A stretch of DNA of 64,000 bases from Algiphilus sp965216485. GTDB taxonomy: Bacteria; Pseudomonadota; Gammaproteobacteria; Nevskiales; Nevskiaceae. The stretch covers positions 2,170,001 through 2,234,000 of the forward strand of contig NZ_OZ244162.1 in NCBI RefSeq assembly GCF_965216485.1, given 5' to 3'. The first letter of the stretch is position 1. The number at the start of each line of letters is the position of its first letter. A program made the position numbers and the translations under genes. The notes under the pieces were generated by a model, which was not told the DNA's origin, ran no database searches, and saw nothing but the letters and a program-made list of their open reading frames with translations. This document shows positions 1 to 8,160 of this stretch, one piece after another.

Positions 1-1392
1 AGCGAGGAACAGGTGGCGCTGTACATGCCGCCGATGACCGAAGGCCGCTGGAGCGGCACGATGTGCCTCACCGAACCGCAGTGCGGCACGGACCTGGGCC
101 AGATCAAGACCCGCGCCGAGGACAACGGCGACGGCACCTACGCGCTGCACGGCAGCAAGATCTTCATTTCCTCCGGCGAACACGACCTCACCGAGAACAT
201 CATTCACATCGTGCTCGCGCGCCTGCCGGACGCGCCACAGGGCACGCGCGGCATCTCGCTGTTCATCGTGCCGAAGATCCTGCCGAATGACGACGGCAGC
301 CTGGGCGAGCGCAACGGCGTCACCTGCCCGAGCATCGAGCACAAGATGGGCATCAACGCCTCGGCCACCTGTGTGCTGAACTTTGACGGCGCCAAGGCCT
401 GGCTGATCGGCGAGCCCCACAAGGGCCTGGAGGCGATGTTCACCTTCATGAACACCGCGCGCATTGGCACGGCGGTGCAGGGCCTGGCGCATGCCGAGCT
501 GTCCTTCCAGGGCGCGCTGCCCTATGCCAAGGAGCGCCGCTCCATGCGCGCACTCTCGGGCAAGAAGGACCCGGACAAAGCGGCCGACACGCTGATGGAA
601 CACGCCGATGTGCGCCGCATGCTGTTCAACCAGAAGGCCGTGGCCGAAGGCGGCCGGGCGATGATCTACTTCGCCGCGCAGTACGCCGACCACATGGTCA
701 ACGGCATCATGGAGAAGGACGACGCCAAGTACGAGAAGTACGACGACAAGCTGGGCTTCTTCACGCCGATCCTGAAGGGCTTTCTCACCGAGATGGGCCT
801 GGAGGCCGCCAACCACGGCATGCAGGTCTTCGGTGGGCACGGCTATATCCGCGAGCACGGCATGGAGCAGATCGTGCGCGATGCGCGCATCGCCACGCTG
901 TACGAAGGCACCACCGGCATTCAGGCGCTGGACCTGCTCGGCCGCAAGGTGCTGCTGATGACGCGCGGCGGCTGTGTGCGCGAATTCACTGGCCAGATCG
1001 CGCGCTTTGCCGCGGAACACCTGCGTAGCAAGCAGCTGCGTGGATTCGCCCTAACGCTGGGCCGCTACGCCACGCAGTGGAACGTGCTCACCGTGCGCCT
1101 GATGCTGATGGCGCGCAAGGACCGCGATGTGGTTTCCGCCGCCAGCCATCACTTCCTGATGTACAGCGGCTTCGTGATGATGGGCTACTTCTGGGCGCTG
1201 CAGGCCGCCGTGGCCCAGCAGAAGCTGGATGACGGCACCGGTGCGCAGACCGACGACTTCTACCGTGCCAAGCTGGCCACGGCCGCGTTCTACTTCGACC
1301 ACATGCTGCCGCGCGCCAAGAGCCACGCCGCCTCGATGACCAAGCCGAGTGCGTCACTACTGTCGCTGGACGCCGAGCACTTCAGCTTCTGA
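1..1392 (+). CDS. acyl-CoA dehydrogenase, DmdC-like (5' end outside window)
   Basis: The frame is open from base 1, so the gene starts before the window and only about the last 463 residues are present; the family (FadE/3-methylmercaptopropionyl-CoA dehydrogenase DmdC type) is usually near 600 residues. Acyl-CoA dehydrogenases use FAD to oxidise acyl-CoA to 2-enoyl-CoA in beta-oxidation-type pathways. Visible are the flavin-contact block CLTEPQCGTDLGQIKTRAE near the start, the helical C-terminal domain, and YEGTTGIQALDLLGRKV, which carries the Glu usual for the catalytic base. The C-terminal extension after this block is typical of the longer DmdC-like group. The exact acyl substrate cannot be told. 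Confidence 0.93.
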   Translation, partial: SEEQVALYMPPMTEGRWSGTMCLTEPQCGTDLGQIKTRAEDNGDGTYALHGSKIFISSGEHDLTENIIHIVLARLPDAPQGTRGISLFIVPKILPNDDGSLGERNGVTCPSIEHKMGINASATCVLNFDGAKAWLIGEPHKGLEAMFTFMNTARIGTAVQGLAHAELSFQGALPYAKERRSMRALSGKKDPDKAADTLMEHADVRRMLFNQKAVAEGGRAMIYFAAQYADHMVNGIMEKDDAKYEKYDDKLGFFTPILKGFLTEMGLEAANHGMQVFGGHGYIREHGMEQIVRDARIATLYEGTTGIQALDLLGRKVLLMTRGGCVREFTGQIARFAAEHLRSKQLRGFALTLGRYATQWNVLTVRLMLMARKDRDVVSAASHHFLMYSGFVMMGYFWALQAAVAQQKLDDGTGAQTDDFYRAKLATAAFYFDHMLPRAKSHAASMTKPSASLLSLDAEHFSF

Positions 1393-1398
1393 GCTGCC

Positions 1399-1431
1399 GC
1401 TCCCGCGGCGCGTGCATCGTGCCGCGGGAGC
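1399..1431 (+). terminator. GC-rich hairpin after the acyl-CoA dehydrogenase
   Basis: Eleven-base perfect arms GCTCCCGCGGC (1399-1409) and GCCGCGGGAGC (1421-1431) flank an 11-base loop, starting 7 bases after the stop codon. The U tract after it is poor, so this is terminator-like rather than a textbook intrinsic terminator. Confidence 0.5.
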
Positions 1432-1478
1432 GTACTTGCCCCGCAGGGAGGATGTAGGCAACGGAGGGAGATGGCACA

Positions 1479-2729
1479 TTGTCACCTTCCATATCCGTTC
1501 TGCATGGCGCCATCTTCATGACCCAGCATCATCACGCGCGGTGGGTGCACCTTCTTCCGGCTCTGCTCGCGGTGCTGTTCGTTGCGGCATGCGGTTCCGA
1601 CAGCAGCGGCGTTGGCACGGGATCGGGCGCCCCTGGTCAACAACCGGCACCCACGCGCGTTCTGATATCGGCAGACATGGCTGCTGGCTTGTTCACGCTG
1701 CCGCCAAACTATGCGCTGCCATTCCCCAGCGATGTCGATGACGGCATTGCCATTGCCTTGGCGCTGAATGCCCTTACTCCCGAGCAGGCAGGTTTTCGCG
1801 GGCTTGAGGTGGCGGGGATCTCGGTAACCTTCGGCAACAATGAGCGCGACGCGCAGTTGGCACAAACGCGCGAGCTGGTGCACGAGATGATGGGGCGCAC
1901 GGATATCCCGGTGGAAGGCGGTGCGGCGGGGCCATTGCCGCCAGCGGATCCTGATGCCGAGCGGGACCCCTGCATCACACCGGGGGTGGAAATGATGGCG
2001 GATCAGCTCGCCCTAGGGCCGGCAGCGCTATTCGCCTTTGGCCCGCTGACCGACCTCGCGTGTCTGGTGCTGGCCTTTCCTGAGCGGGCAGCCAACATCA
2101 CCCATGTACTCGCACAGATCGGTGCGCGTCCTGGAGAGGAATACACGCTTCCGAACGTCCAGCAACCGATTCGCGAAGCAGTGGACTGCTGCCTGTGGAG
2201 CGTGAACGTCAGCCTGGATGTCCCGGCGGTGGAACTGGCCTTGTCCGCCCCGGAACTCTCGCAGGCGCGTTGGACCATTGCGCCCTGGCATTTTGTTGCC
2301 GCAACGCTTCTGTCCACCAATCGCATGGCGCAGTTGGGCGGCAGCAGACCGGAAGGCGAGTGGCTGCGCAGGAATTCCATCGCCTTTCAGACCTTCTGGC
2401 TCGCTGCCTTCAACGAGGCGGGCATCCACCCCTGGGACGTCACGCTCGTTCAGTACCTGATGCGCCCTCAGGATTTCGCCACGCAGGAAGTCGGCTGGCG
2501 CATTGTCGATTGCCGCAATCCGGATGACCCCCTCGGCCGGCCCACCAATACGGACTGCGCGGGGCACGGCCCCACGCAATTCCCGCTTCGCGACGCGGAG
2601 CCCGCTCAATTGTGGCTGGGCAATGGGGACGACCAAGCCATCCGGCCGGGCCTTTTCATCATCGACGACTTTGTCAGCGAGGAGGCGCGCACGCGCTTCC
2701 TCGATACCGCCACGGCCCTGGCGCCCTGA
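1479..2729 (+). CDS. exported lipoprotein of the inosine-uridine nucleoside hydrolase family
   Basis: The mature part resembles the IUNH fold: an N-terminal acidic metal/ribose site (SDVDDGIAIALAL near residue 87), then VAGISVTFGNN, a PVEGG stretch and FGPLTDLACLV, matching the family blocks that follow the Asp-rich site. Such enzymes hydrolyse the N-glycosidic bond of nucleosides. A hydrophobic segment ending in LFVAAC is a lipobox, so the product should be lipid-anchored outside the cytoplasm. Start choice: TTG at 1479 has GGAGGGAG (1463-1470) at good spacing; ATG at 1518 gives a more normal signal length but no clear ribosome site. Compared with cytosolic IUNH proteins, the acidic motif is split by an insertion of roughly 18 residues. 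Confidence 0.8.
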   Translation: MSPSISVLHGAIFMTQHHHARWVHLLPALLAVLFVAACGSDSSGVGTGSGAPGQQPAPTRVLISADMAAGLFTLPPNYALPFPSDVDDGIAIALALNALTPEQAGFRGLEVAGISVTFGNNERDAQLAQTRELVHEMMGRTDIPVEGGAAGPLPPADPDAERDPCITPGVEMMADQLALGPAALFAFGPLTDLACLVLAFPERAANITHVLAQIGARPGEEYTLPNVQQPIREAVDCCLWSVNVSLDVPAVELALSAPELSQARWTIAPWHFVAATLLSTNRMAQLGGSRPEGEWLRRNSIAFQTFWLAAFNEAGIHPWDVTLVQYLMRPQDFATQEVGWRIVDCRNPDDPLGRPTNTDCAGHGPTQFPLRDAEPAQLWLGNGDDQAIRPGLFIIDDFVSEEARTRFLDTATALAP

Positions 2730-2948
2730 ACCACAAGCTCCGCGGCCTGCTGGGGTAGCGCCGGAGAGGGATGGGTGTTCAGATAAGACATCCGGGGCAA
2801 TCGTGGTGCAGGGGAGCTTGATGAAGCCGTTCTACGGGGTGATGTGCTTGCTGGGCACGCGGCTGTCATGGGGAGCTCTGCCCGCTGCGGCACGTTGCAG
2901 GAATGTCTCCGCACCGAGCATGGCAGGCAGGCATCCCTTGTGCGCTGA

Positions 2949-4157
2949 GTGGTTCGCCTCGAACGTCTTCCCCCGGTGCGGAGGCGCGTCGCCTTGGTAG
3001 AGCGCGTACTCAAGGTGCTGCGCTTTCCGCCGCGCGATCCCGCGCAGGCCCACCGCGGTGTGACGCCGCTGGAGCTGCTTTTTGATCTGGCCGCGGTAGT
3101 GGCCATCGGTGCAGCCGCGCACGGACTGGCGGGTTTCATCGTGGAAGGGCGGCCCATGGCGGGCCTTGCCGCCTTCGTGCCCAGCTTCTTCATGGTGTGG
3201 TGGTCGTGGATGAACTTCACCTGGTTCGCCTCGGCCTACGACGACGGCTCAAACGCTTTTCGCGGGCTGAGCATGACGGTGATGTTCGGCGCGCTGATGA
3301 TGGCCGCCGGGGTCGGCGCCGCCTTTGCTGGCAAGCCGATCTGGATGGCATTGCTGGGCTTTGTCGTCATGCGCCTGGGCATGGCACTGCTCTGGCTGGG
3401 CGCCTGGCGGGGTGATCCGCAGCGACGCCCCACGGCGCAACGCTATGCGCTGGGCATCATCGCCATGCAGCTGTATTGGATCGCCCTTGTGGCGCTGGTG
3501 CCGCCGCACGCAGCGCTGTATCTGCCGCTGTTCGCCCTGGGCGCAGCAGGGGAGCTTGCCGTGCCCGCGATGGCGGAGCGCCGGGCGGCGACCCCCTGGC
3601 ACCGTCAGCACATCATTGCGCGCTACGGGCGGCTCAACCTGATCGTGCTGGGACAGGCCTTTCTGGCGGTGGTGTCCGCTTTCGAGCTGGAACCGGGCTC
3701 CATCTTTCCGCGCGCGGAAGGCGTCGGGCTGGCTTTGATCTTTGCCGTCATCGCCTTCTCGATGTGGAGTGTGTATTTCACCAAGGAGCCACACCTGGTC
3801 AGCGGGGCCTTGCGGCATTCCTTGTTGTGGGGCTACGGCCATGTGGTGGTCTTCGCCACCGGGGCGGCGGCCGGCGCCGGCATGCAGGCTGTGCTGCAAT
3901 CCCAGGGCAATGGCATCAACGGCGCTCACTGGTCAGTGGCGGCGCCGGTGGCGTTGTACTGCGCCACGCTCTGGTGGATACGCGACCGCTATGCATTGAC
4001 CGGCCACAGACGATGGAGCCTTTTGGTGGCGGCCGCGCTGGTGGTCACGATGGAGGCGATTCCGGGCATGGAGTTGTTCTCCACCGCGTTCATACTGGCG
4101 GCGGCAGCGCTGGTACGTCGGGTGCCGGCAGGGTCTGGAGTGCAGGCCCAAGCATAA
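2949..4157 (+). CDS. LtrA family (low temperature requirement A) membrane protein, first copy
   Basis: About 400 residues with roughly ten hydrophobic segments. The N-terminal block HRGVTPLELLFDLAAVVAIG is the conserved opening of the LtrA family, followed by SWMNFTWFASAYDD and a second repeat-like half with YGRLNLIVLGQAFLAVV. LtrA proteins are inner-membrane proteins whose biochemical role is not settled. The GTG start at 2949 is the longest option; in-frame GTG at 2976 is also possible and no strong ribosome site distinguishes them. A second LtrA paralogue follows after 76 bases on the same strand. Confidence 0.85.
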   Translation: MVRLERLPPVRRRVALVERVLKVLRFPPRDPAQAHRGVTPLELLFDLAAVVAIGAAAHGLAGFIVEGRPMAGLAAFVPSFFMVWWSWMNFTWFASAYDDGSNAFRGLSMTVMFGALMMAAGVGAAFAGKPIWMALLGFVVMRLGMALLWLGAWRGDPQRRPTAQRYALGIIAMQLYWIALVALVPPHAALYLPLFALGAAGELAVPAMAERRAATPWHRQHIIARYGRLNLIVLGQAFLAVVSAFELEPGSIFPRAEGVGLALIFAVIAFSMWSVYFTKEPHLVSGALRHSLLWGYGHVVVFATGAAAGAGMQAVLQSQGNGINGAHWSVAAPVALYCATLWWIRDRYALTGHRRWSLLVAAALVVTMEAIPGMELFSTAFILAAAALVRRVPAGSGVQAQA

Positions 4158-4233
4158 TGCGCAGCGCCAGCCGGGCGGCTGGCTCATCCGTCGGCGCGGG
4201 GGCGCCAAGGACACAGCAACAGGGGGATCAGGC

Positions 4234-5448
4234 ATGGCGATGGACGACTTTCCGATCTGGCGGCGGCCACGCCATTACATGGACGTGCCGGACGCCCACG
4301 ACCATGTGCACTGGGTGGAACTGTTCTTCGACCTGATCCACGTGGTGACGATCTTCGTCCTCGGCAACTATCTCTCGCATCAACTGGATTGGTCCGGCTT
4401 TCTGGTGTTCACCGGCCTGTACCTGGCGATTTTCTACGCCTGGGCCGACAACTCGGTCTACAACTCGCTGTACATCTCCACCGACATGGCGCACCGCGCC
4501 ACCATGGCGGTGCAGATCGTGACCATGGTGATCATTGCGGCCGCGATTCCGGATGTCACCGGCAAGGGTTGGGTCTACTTTGCGCTGGGCTACGCACTCA
4601 ACCGCGCGCTGACCGCGCACATGTACTGGCGTGCGCGTGCGGTCAGCGGGGAAGCCTGCCCGATGGCGCGCGAACAGGGGCGCAACTTCTTCCTGCTGGC
4701 GGCGCTGTTTGCCATCTCCGCCTTTGTGCCCAAGCCCTTAGCGTTCTGGGTGTTTGGCGCCGGCGTGGTGATGATCCAGCTGCAGTACATGCTGCCGCGC
4801 ATCGGCACTCTGCGCTACGCACGCTTCGTACCGCGCCTGGGCCACATCTCCGAACGCTTTGGCCTGCTCATGCTGATCATGCTGGGCGAGGGCTTTTTCA
4901 AGCTGGTGGTGACGCTGGCGGACAAGGGGATCTACAAGGTCGAGGCCGGCACGCTGGTCAATGTCGTGATGGGCGGTCTGTCGCTGTTTGCGTTGGCATG
5001 GATCTATTTCGACAGTGCCGGCAATGCCAAGCCCAAGAGCCGTGACAACGGCGTGCTGGTGGCCTACTGGCTGGCGCATATCGCGATTCTATGGAGTGCG
5101 GTGGTGATGGGAGTGGCGCTTGCAGGCGAGGTCTATGTGGGTTTCTGGGAGCCGTACCCGACGGGCTATGGCGCATTGGGCACCGTGGGGCTGGCTGTTT
5201 TTCTGGCCTCGCTATGGATCTTGCAGCACCTGGTGGCGGACCGGGACCGCACCTGTCACTACCACAGCGGCGGCGTTCTGCTTTTTGGCATCGCGCTGGC
5301 GCTGCTGGTGCTGGTCATCCACCCCTTCGTCCCGTCCATTGTGGGCAACGCCCTGTGGGGGCTGGCGCTGTTCTCACAGATTGGCGTGCCGGTCTACCGC
5401 GGCCTGCGTGATCTCCGCCGCGGCCCGATTTCAGATGCCGTGCGTTGA
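4234..5448 (+). CDS. LtrA family membrane protein, second copy
   Basis: 404 residues, multispan. It carries the family signature HVHWVELFFDLIHVVTIFVLG near residues 27-46, FYAWADNSVYNS, and the second-half motif ISERFGLLMLIMLGEGFFKLVV, the usual ERFGLxxLIxLGE block that is less well kept in the upstream copy (YGRLNLIVLGQAF). An AGGGGG ribosome site lies about ten bases before the ATG. It is probably co-transcribed with the upstream LtrA gene, and its 3' end overlaps the convergent StyC-like gene by 18 bases. Function of the family is unresolved. Confidence 0.88.
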   Translation: MAMDDFPIWRRPRHYMDVPDAHDHVHWVELFFDLIHVVTIFVLGNYLSHQLDWSGFLVFTGLYLAIFYAWADNSVYNSLYISTDMAHRATMAVQIVTMVIIAAAIPDVTGKGWVYFALGYALNRALTAHMYWRARAVSGEACPMAREQGRNFFLLAALFAISAFVPKPLAFWVFGAGVVMIQLQYMLPRIGTLRYARFVPRLGHISERFGLLMLIMLGEGFFKLVVTLADKGIYKVEAGTLVNVVMGGLSLFALAWIYFDSAGNAKPKSRDNGVLVAYWLAHIAILWSAVVMGVALAGEVYVGFWEPYPTGYGALGTVGLAVFLASLWILQHLVADRDRTCHYHSGGVLLFGIALALLVLVIHPFVPSIVGNALWGLALFSQIGVPVYRGLRDLRRGPISDAVR

Positions 5449-5970
5449 GGGCGCGGGCGGTGACCTCCGCAGTGCGCGGGTGGCGGACCAACCCAGCAAG
5501 CCAACGGCGATGAGGGTGAAGGGAATCGTGCTGCCGCCCACCAGATAGCCGATGGCGCCCAGCAGATCGGGCTCGCCGAGGCGGGTCGTGCCGGCCGAGA
5601 GTCCGCGGTTGCTGGACAGATTGGCGCAGTGGAAGAAGACGGTATTGCCCCAGCCCGTGTAGACCATGCCCCAGACGATCCACGCCTGCGCGCGCAGCGA
5701 AGGGAGCACCGTGGTCAGGGCGAGGCCGATGAGCAGCATCAGCATGCCGTTCATGACACCGGCGACATGGGCCACGCGCCAGCCGCGCTCGCTGCCCGGA
5801 ATGTTGCCGTCATAGGCCACCGTCAGCGGCCAGACGTGAATGGCCTCCAGGATCGCGAAGACCATGCCGAAACCGGACAGCAGGCCGATGACGGCAATGG
5901 CCGCACCGTGCTGGATGAGCCGCAGACGCCCGCGCTCGGCCGCCACGGACAGCGTGTAAGTGCTGGCCAT
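5431..5970 (-). CDS. styrene-oxide-isomerase (StyC)-like membrane protein, last gene of operon
   Basis: 179 residues, four hydrophobic segments, same size and topology as StyC (about 169 residues). Aligned by eye: IPGSERGWRVAHVAGVMNG matches the StyC block PGSPEGWARAHSGPALNG, and GWGNTVFFHCANLSSNRGL matches GWSNVGFYLFSNFSPNRGL. His68 corresponds to the StyC heme-ligand His58 and the NG Asn is kept, but the position of StyC Tyr103 is Phe. Start taken at the ATG four bases after the stop of the upstream paralogue, which gives a family-like length. Styrene oxide isomerases convert epoxides to aldehydes by a Meinwald rearrangement; with the Tyr missing, the reaction here is uncertain. Confidence 0.8.
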   Translation of the reverse strand: MASTYTLSVAAERGRLRLIQHGAAIAVIGLLSGFGMVFAILEAIHVWPLTVAYDGNIPGSERGWRVAHVAGVMNGMLMLLIGLALTTVLPSLRAQAWIVWGMVYTGWGNTVFFHCANLSSNRGLSAGTTRLGEPDLLGAIGYLVGGSTIPFTLIAVGLLGWSATRALRRSPPAPSTHGI

Positions 5971-5974
5971 GGAC

Positions 5975-6475
5975 TTAGCCGCCCGGGCCGTCGTCGTGCT
6001 TGCCGAGCAGCGCCTTGTAGGCAATCGCGGCCATCAGCACCATCACGGCCACCACGCCGATGTAGAACAGGCCGAAAGCGATGTTGTTGGTGAGGGAATC
6101 ACTCACCGCCAGGCCGCGGCTGTCCGGGAACAGCGGGTCGAGCGCGGAGGCAATGACGATGGTCCAGGCGATGACCAGCATGGTGTAGACCGTGCGCCGC
6201 ACCCCCAACGCCGTAAACGGCAGATGCTGCAAGACCGCCGCGCCGATCCACAGGATGGCGCCGTTGACGATGGCCTCCATATGCGCCATGCGCCAGGCGT
6301 CATAGGTGCCGGGCAGCTGGTAGTCGATGCGCCCCGGGATGGGCCAGAGTCGGATATCGCCGATCAGGAAGAACAGAAAGCCAAAGCCGATCACGCCACC
6401 CACGAAGATCATGAGTGCACCGTGGCCAATGAGCAGGCGGCGCAGCGGCTTGAGGGCGTCCGTGGTGGTGGTCAT
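5975..6475 (-). CDS. styrene-oxide-isomerase (StyC)-like membrane protein, first of pair
   Basis: 166 residues with four hydrophobic segments. HGALMIFVGGVIGFGFLF matches the StyC N-terminal helix, LPGTYDAWRMAHMEAIVNG the heme-ligand block (His65 for StyC His58) and FPDSRGL the NRGL block. The GWSN/Tyr103 region is AWTIVIASALD, so both that Asn and the Tyr are absent. ATGA overlap with the stop of the upstream PF10118 gene, and the paralogue follows after four bases, so all are one transcript. It may form a complex with the second copy; the substrate is unknown. Confidence 0.8.
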   Translation of the reverse strand: MTTTTDALKPLRRLLIGHGALMIFVGGVIGFGFLFFLIGDIRLWPIPGRIDYQLPGTYDAWRMAHMEAIVNGAILWIGAAVLQHLPFTALGVRRTVYTMLVIAWTIVIASALDPLFPDSRGLAVSDSLTNNIAFGLFYIGVVAVMVLMAAIAYKALLGKHDDGPGG

Positions 6476-7383
6476 GCGGCGGCTCCGGTGGCAGCCCGCG
6501 CCGATGGAAAGGGCACTGGCATGGTGGGGCTGTGGGTATCGAGCAGCGGGATGTAACCCTCAGGGGCGTGCGGATACTGCGCGATCCAGTCGTGCACCCA
6601 CTGCGGCTCGCGCTCCCGGCGTGGCGTGTGGCCGGGCAGGGCGGCGCGCAGCAGATAGGGCGCTACCGTCCAGGCGAAGCTGCCCAGGCGGCGTGCCAGG
6701 CGCAGGCGCGAGCGTAGCTGCCCCCACAGGCCGGCCTTGCGCAGGATGATCTTGTAGCCGCGCATGGAATTGAACATGACGTCCAGCGCGCCGTGGAATA
6801 CGCCGCGGGCGCGGGCGAAATAGCCCCCGAGGGAGCCGCCGTAAGCGGCCTGATACACGTCGAAAGCGACACACTTGTGCTCCGCCTCCTCGACGAAATG
6901 CCACAGGATGAACGAGGCCACGCGCGTGTCGCTGCCACCGAAGAGCTGGACGCGATTGTTGATGAGCCAGCGCGTCACGCCCATGGTCATCGCCTCGAAA
7001 CCGGCGGTATAGGCCATGCGGGTGCGCAGCGAGCGGGTGCTGAGTCGGGCGTAAGCGGCTTCCATGCGCGCTTCCAGGCCGGCCAGCTCGGGGTAGCCCT
7101 TGGCCTTGATCAGCTCATTGAAGCGGCGGTGCGCGCGGTAGTGAAACTGCTCCTGGGTATTGAAGGCCTTGGCCTCTTCCTGCACGCGCGGGTCGTCGAT
7201 GTGCCGCGCGGTCTCGCGCACCGTCTTGATGAGGAAGGGTTCAAGATAGGGCATGGTCAGCGAGGCACCGTTGACCATCGCGCAGAACTCGGGGTCGTCG
7301 GCTTTCCAGTTCGGATCGATGTCGTCGGGGAAGTCGAAATCGATGCGCCGCGGCACCGGCAGCGGCTCTATGTCTTCAGCCAT
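6472..7383 (-). CDS. PF10118-type 'metal-dependent hydrolase' (ferritin-like helical protein)
   Basis: 303 residues. Resembles the predicted metal-dependent hydrolase family PF10118: an N-terminal segment with basic and acidic stretches, KAFNTQEQFHYRAHRRFNEL near residues 70-90 (Glu, His and His spaced as in a di-metal helix), YTAGFEAMTMG, then WHFVEEAEHKCVAFDVYQA with an EE-x-EH helix. The E-x-x-H-type helices suggest a diiron four-helix site. It overlaps the TetR gene by 8 bases upstream and the StyC-like gene by 4 bases downstream, so it is the second gene of a four-gene operon. The actual reaction of this family has not been established, to my knowledge. Confidence 0.82.
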   Translation of the reverse strand: MAEDIEPLPVPRRIDFDFPDDIDPNWKADDPEFCAMVNGASLTMPYLEPFLIKTVRETARHIDDPRVQEEAKAFNTQEQFHYRAHRRFNELIKAKGYPELAGLEARMEAAYARLSTRSLRTRMAYTAGFEAMTMGVTRWLINNRVQLFGGSDTRVASFILWHFVEEAEHKCVAFDVYQAAYGGSLGGYFARARGVFHGALDVMFNSMRGYKIILRKAGLWGQLRSRLRLARRLGSFAWTVAPYLLRAALPGHTPRREREPQWVHDWIAQYPHAPEGYIPLLDTHSPTMPVPFPSARAATGAAA

Positions 7384-8047
7384 GGTGGGTCTCCTCTTGC
7401 GGATGGCCGGTGCTTTGCCCGGCTCTGTTGTCGTAATGCTCCATGCCCATGCGCAGGGTATGGATCAGGGTCGGGGTCAGCGTCTGTACGCTGCGTCCCA
7501 TCTCGAACTGGCCGGCAACCTGCAGCGACACCAGGCCGTGCGCGGCCGTCCAGAACAGGTGGCTGGCGGTGAGCGGGTCGATGGTGGAAGGGAGCTCACC
7601 GCAGGCCTGGGCGGCGGCGATGGTGCGCGTGCAGACATCCAGCGCATCGTGCTTGGCTGCGCGCAGCTCCAGCGAGCGCGTCGTGCCGCTGGGGTCCTCG
7701 ACGTTGAAGAACATCAGGGCGTAGCGCTCGGGCCGTTCGATACCGGCCCGGATATAGGCGTCCGCCAATGTCTCGAGCTGCGCTTCGGGGCTGTCGATGC
7801 CCTGAATGGAGGCCAGCATCACGCCCTCGATCCAGCGGTAGGAGCGGGCGCGCATGGCATTGACCAGCGCTTCCTTGCTGGCGAAGTAGCGATAGGGCGC
7901 GGAATAGCTGAGCGACAGCTCGGCGGCGAGCTTGCGAAAGCTCAGTGCCTCCAGGCCGCCTTCCTTCTCGAACACGGCCATGGCCGCGTCGAGGATGTCA
8001 TCGCGCTTGCGCTGACGAACGCTGTCGCTGTCTTTCTTGCGTGCCAT
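7376..8047 (-). CDS. TetR family transcriptional regulator heading the PF10118/StyC-like operon
   Basis: 223 residues. The N-terminal DNA-binding domain is clear: RDDILDAAMAVFEKEGGLEA, then LSFRKLAAELSLSYSAPYRYF (HTH) and KEALVNAMRAR. The C-terminal part matches the TetR_C_33-like ligand domain (PERYALMFF). ATG at 8047 was chosen over an upstream in-frame start because residues before MARKKD are not typical and a 29-bp inverted repeat lies immediately upstream (8055-8083). It is the first gene of its own operon, so autorepression relieved by a hydrophobic ligand is the simplest model. Confidence 0.9.
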   Translation of the reverse strand: MARKKDSDSVRQRKRDDILDAAMAVFEKEGGLEALSFRKLAAELSLSYSAPYRYFASKEALVNAMRARSYRWIEGVMLASIQGIDSPEAQLETLADAYIRAGIERPERYALMFFNVEDPSGTTRSLELRAAKHDALDVCTRTIAAAQACGELPSTIDPLTASHLFWTAAHGLVSLQVAGQFEMGRSVQTLTPTLIHTLRMGMEHYDNRAGQSTGHPQEETHHG

Positions 8048-8054
8048 GCATTCA

Positions 8055-8083
8055 GTTGACACTGTTTACTTGACGGTGTCAAC
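8055..8083. promoter_or_regulatory. candidate TetR operator
   Basis: Perfect 8-base arms GTTGACAC (8055-8062) and GTGTCAAC (8076-8083) with a 13-base centre, ending 8 bases before the regulator's ATG. Inside the right half is a second TTGAC at 8070, so the site can also be read as two tandem 14-base repeats (10 of 14 identical). On the minus strand the right arm also contains TTGACA, which could be a -35 element, making repressor occupancy incompatible with transcription. Confidence 0.65.
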
Positions 8084-8134
8084 AAATGCGGGTTCCGACG
8101 AACCGCAGGCGTTAGCGTTTGCGTGTCCCAGTCG

Positions 8135-8154
8135 GGCAGCCGCGCGCGGCTGCC
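8135..8154 (-). terminator. 20-base perfect palindrome at the 3' end of the DUF6455-like gene
   Basis: GGCAGCCG and CGGCTGCC arms around CGCG, starting 6 bases downstream of the minus-strand stop at 8161. Strong GC stem but no U tract; terminator-like. Confidence 0.45.
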
Positions 8155-8160
8155 ATCGAC

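Noticed and set aside
1471..1521. 16-codon leader frame ending in an ATGA overlap with the downstream ATG at 1518
   Set aside because: The GGAGGGAG ribosome site abuts this ATG with no spacing, so it is poorly placed; TTG 1479 is better spaced.
8056..8061. TTGACA as a plus-strand -35 promoter element
   Set aside because: No plus-strand gene follows within a reasonable distance; it is explained by the TetR operator arm.
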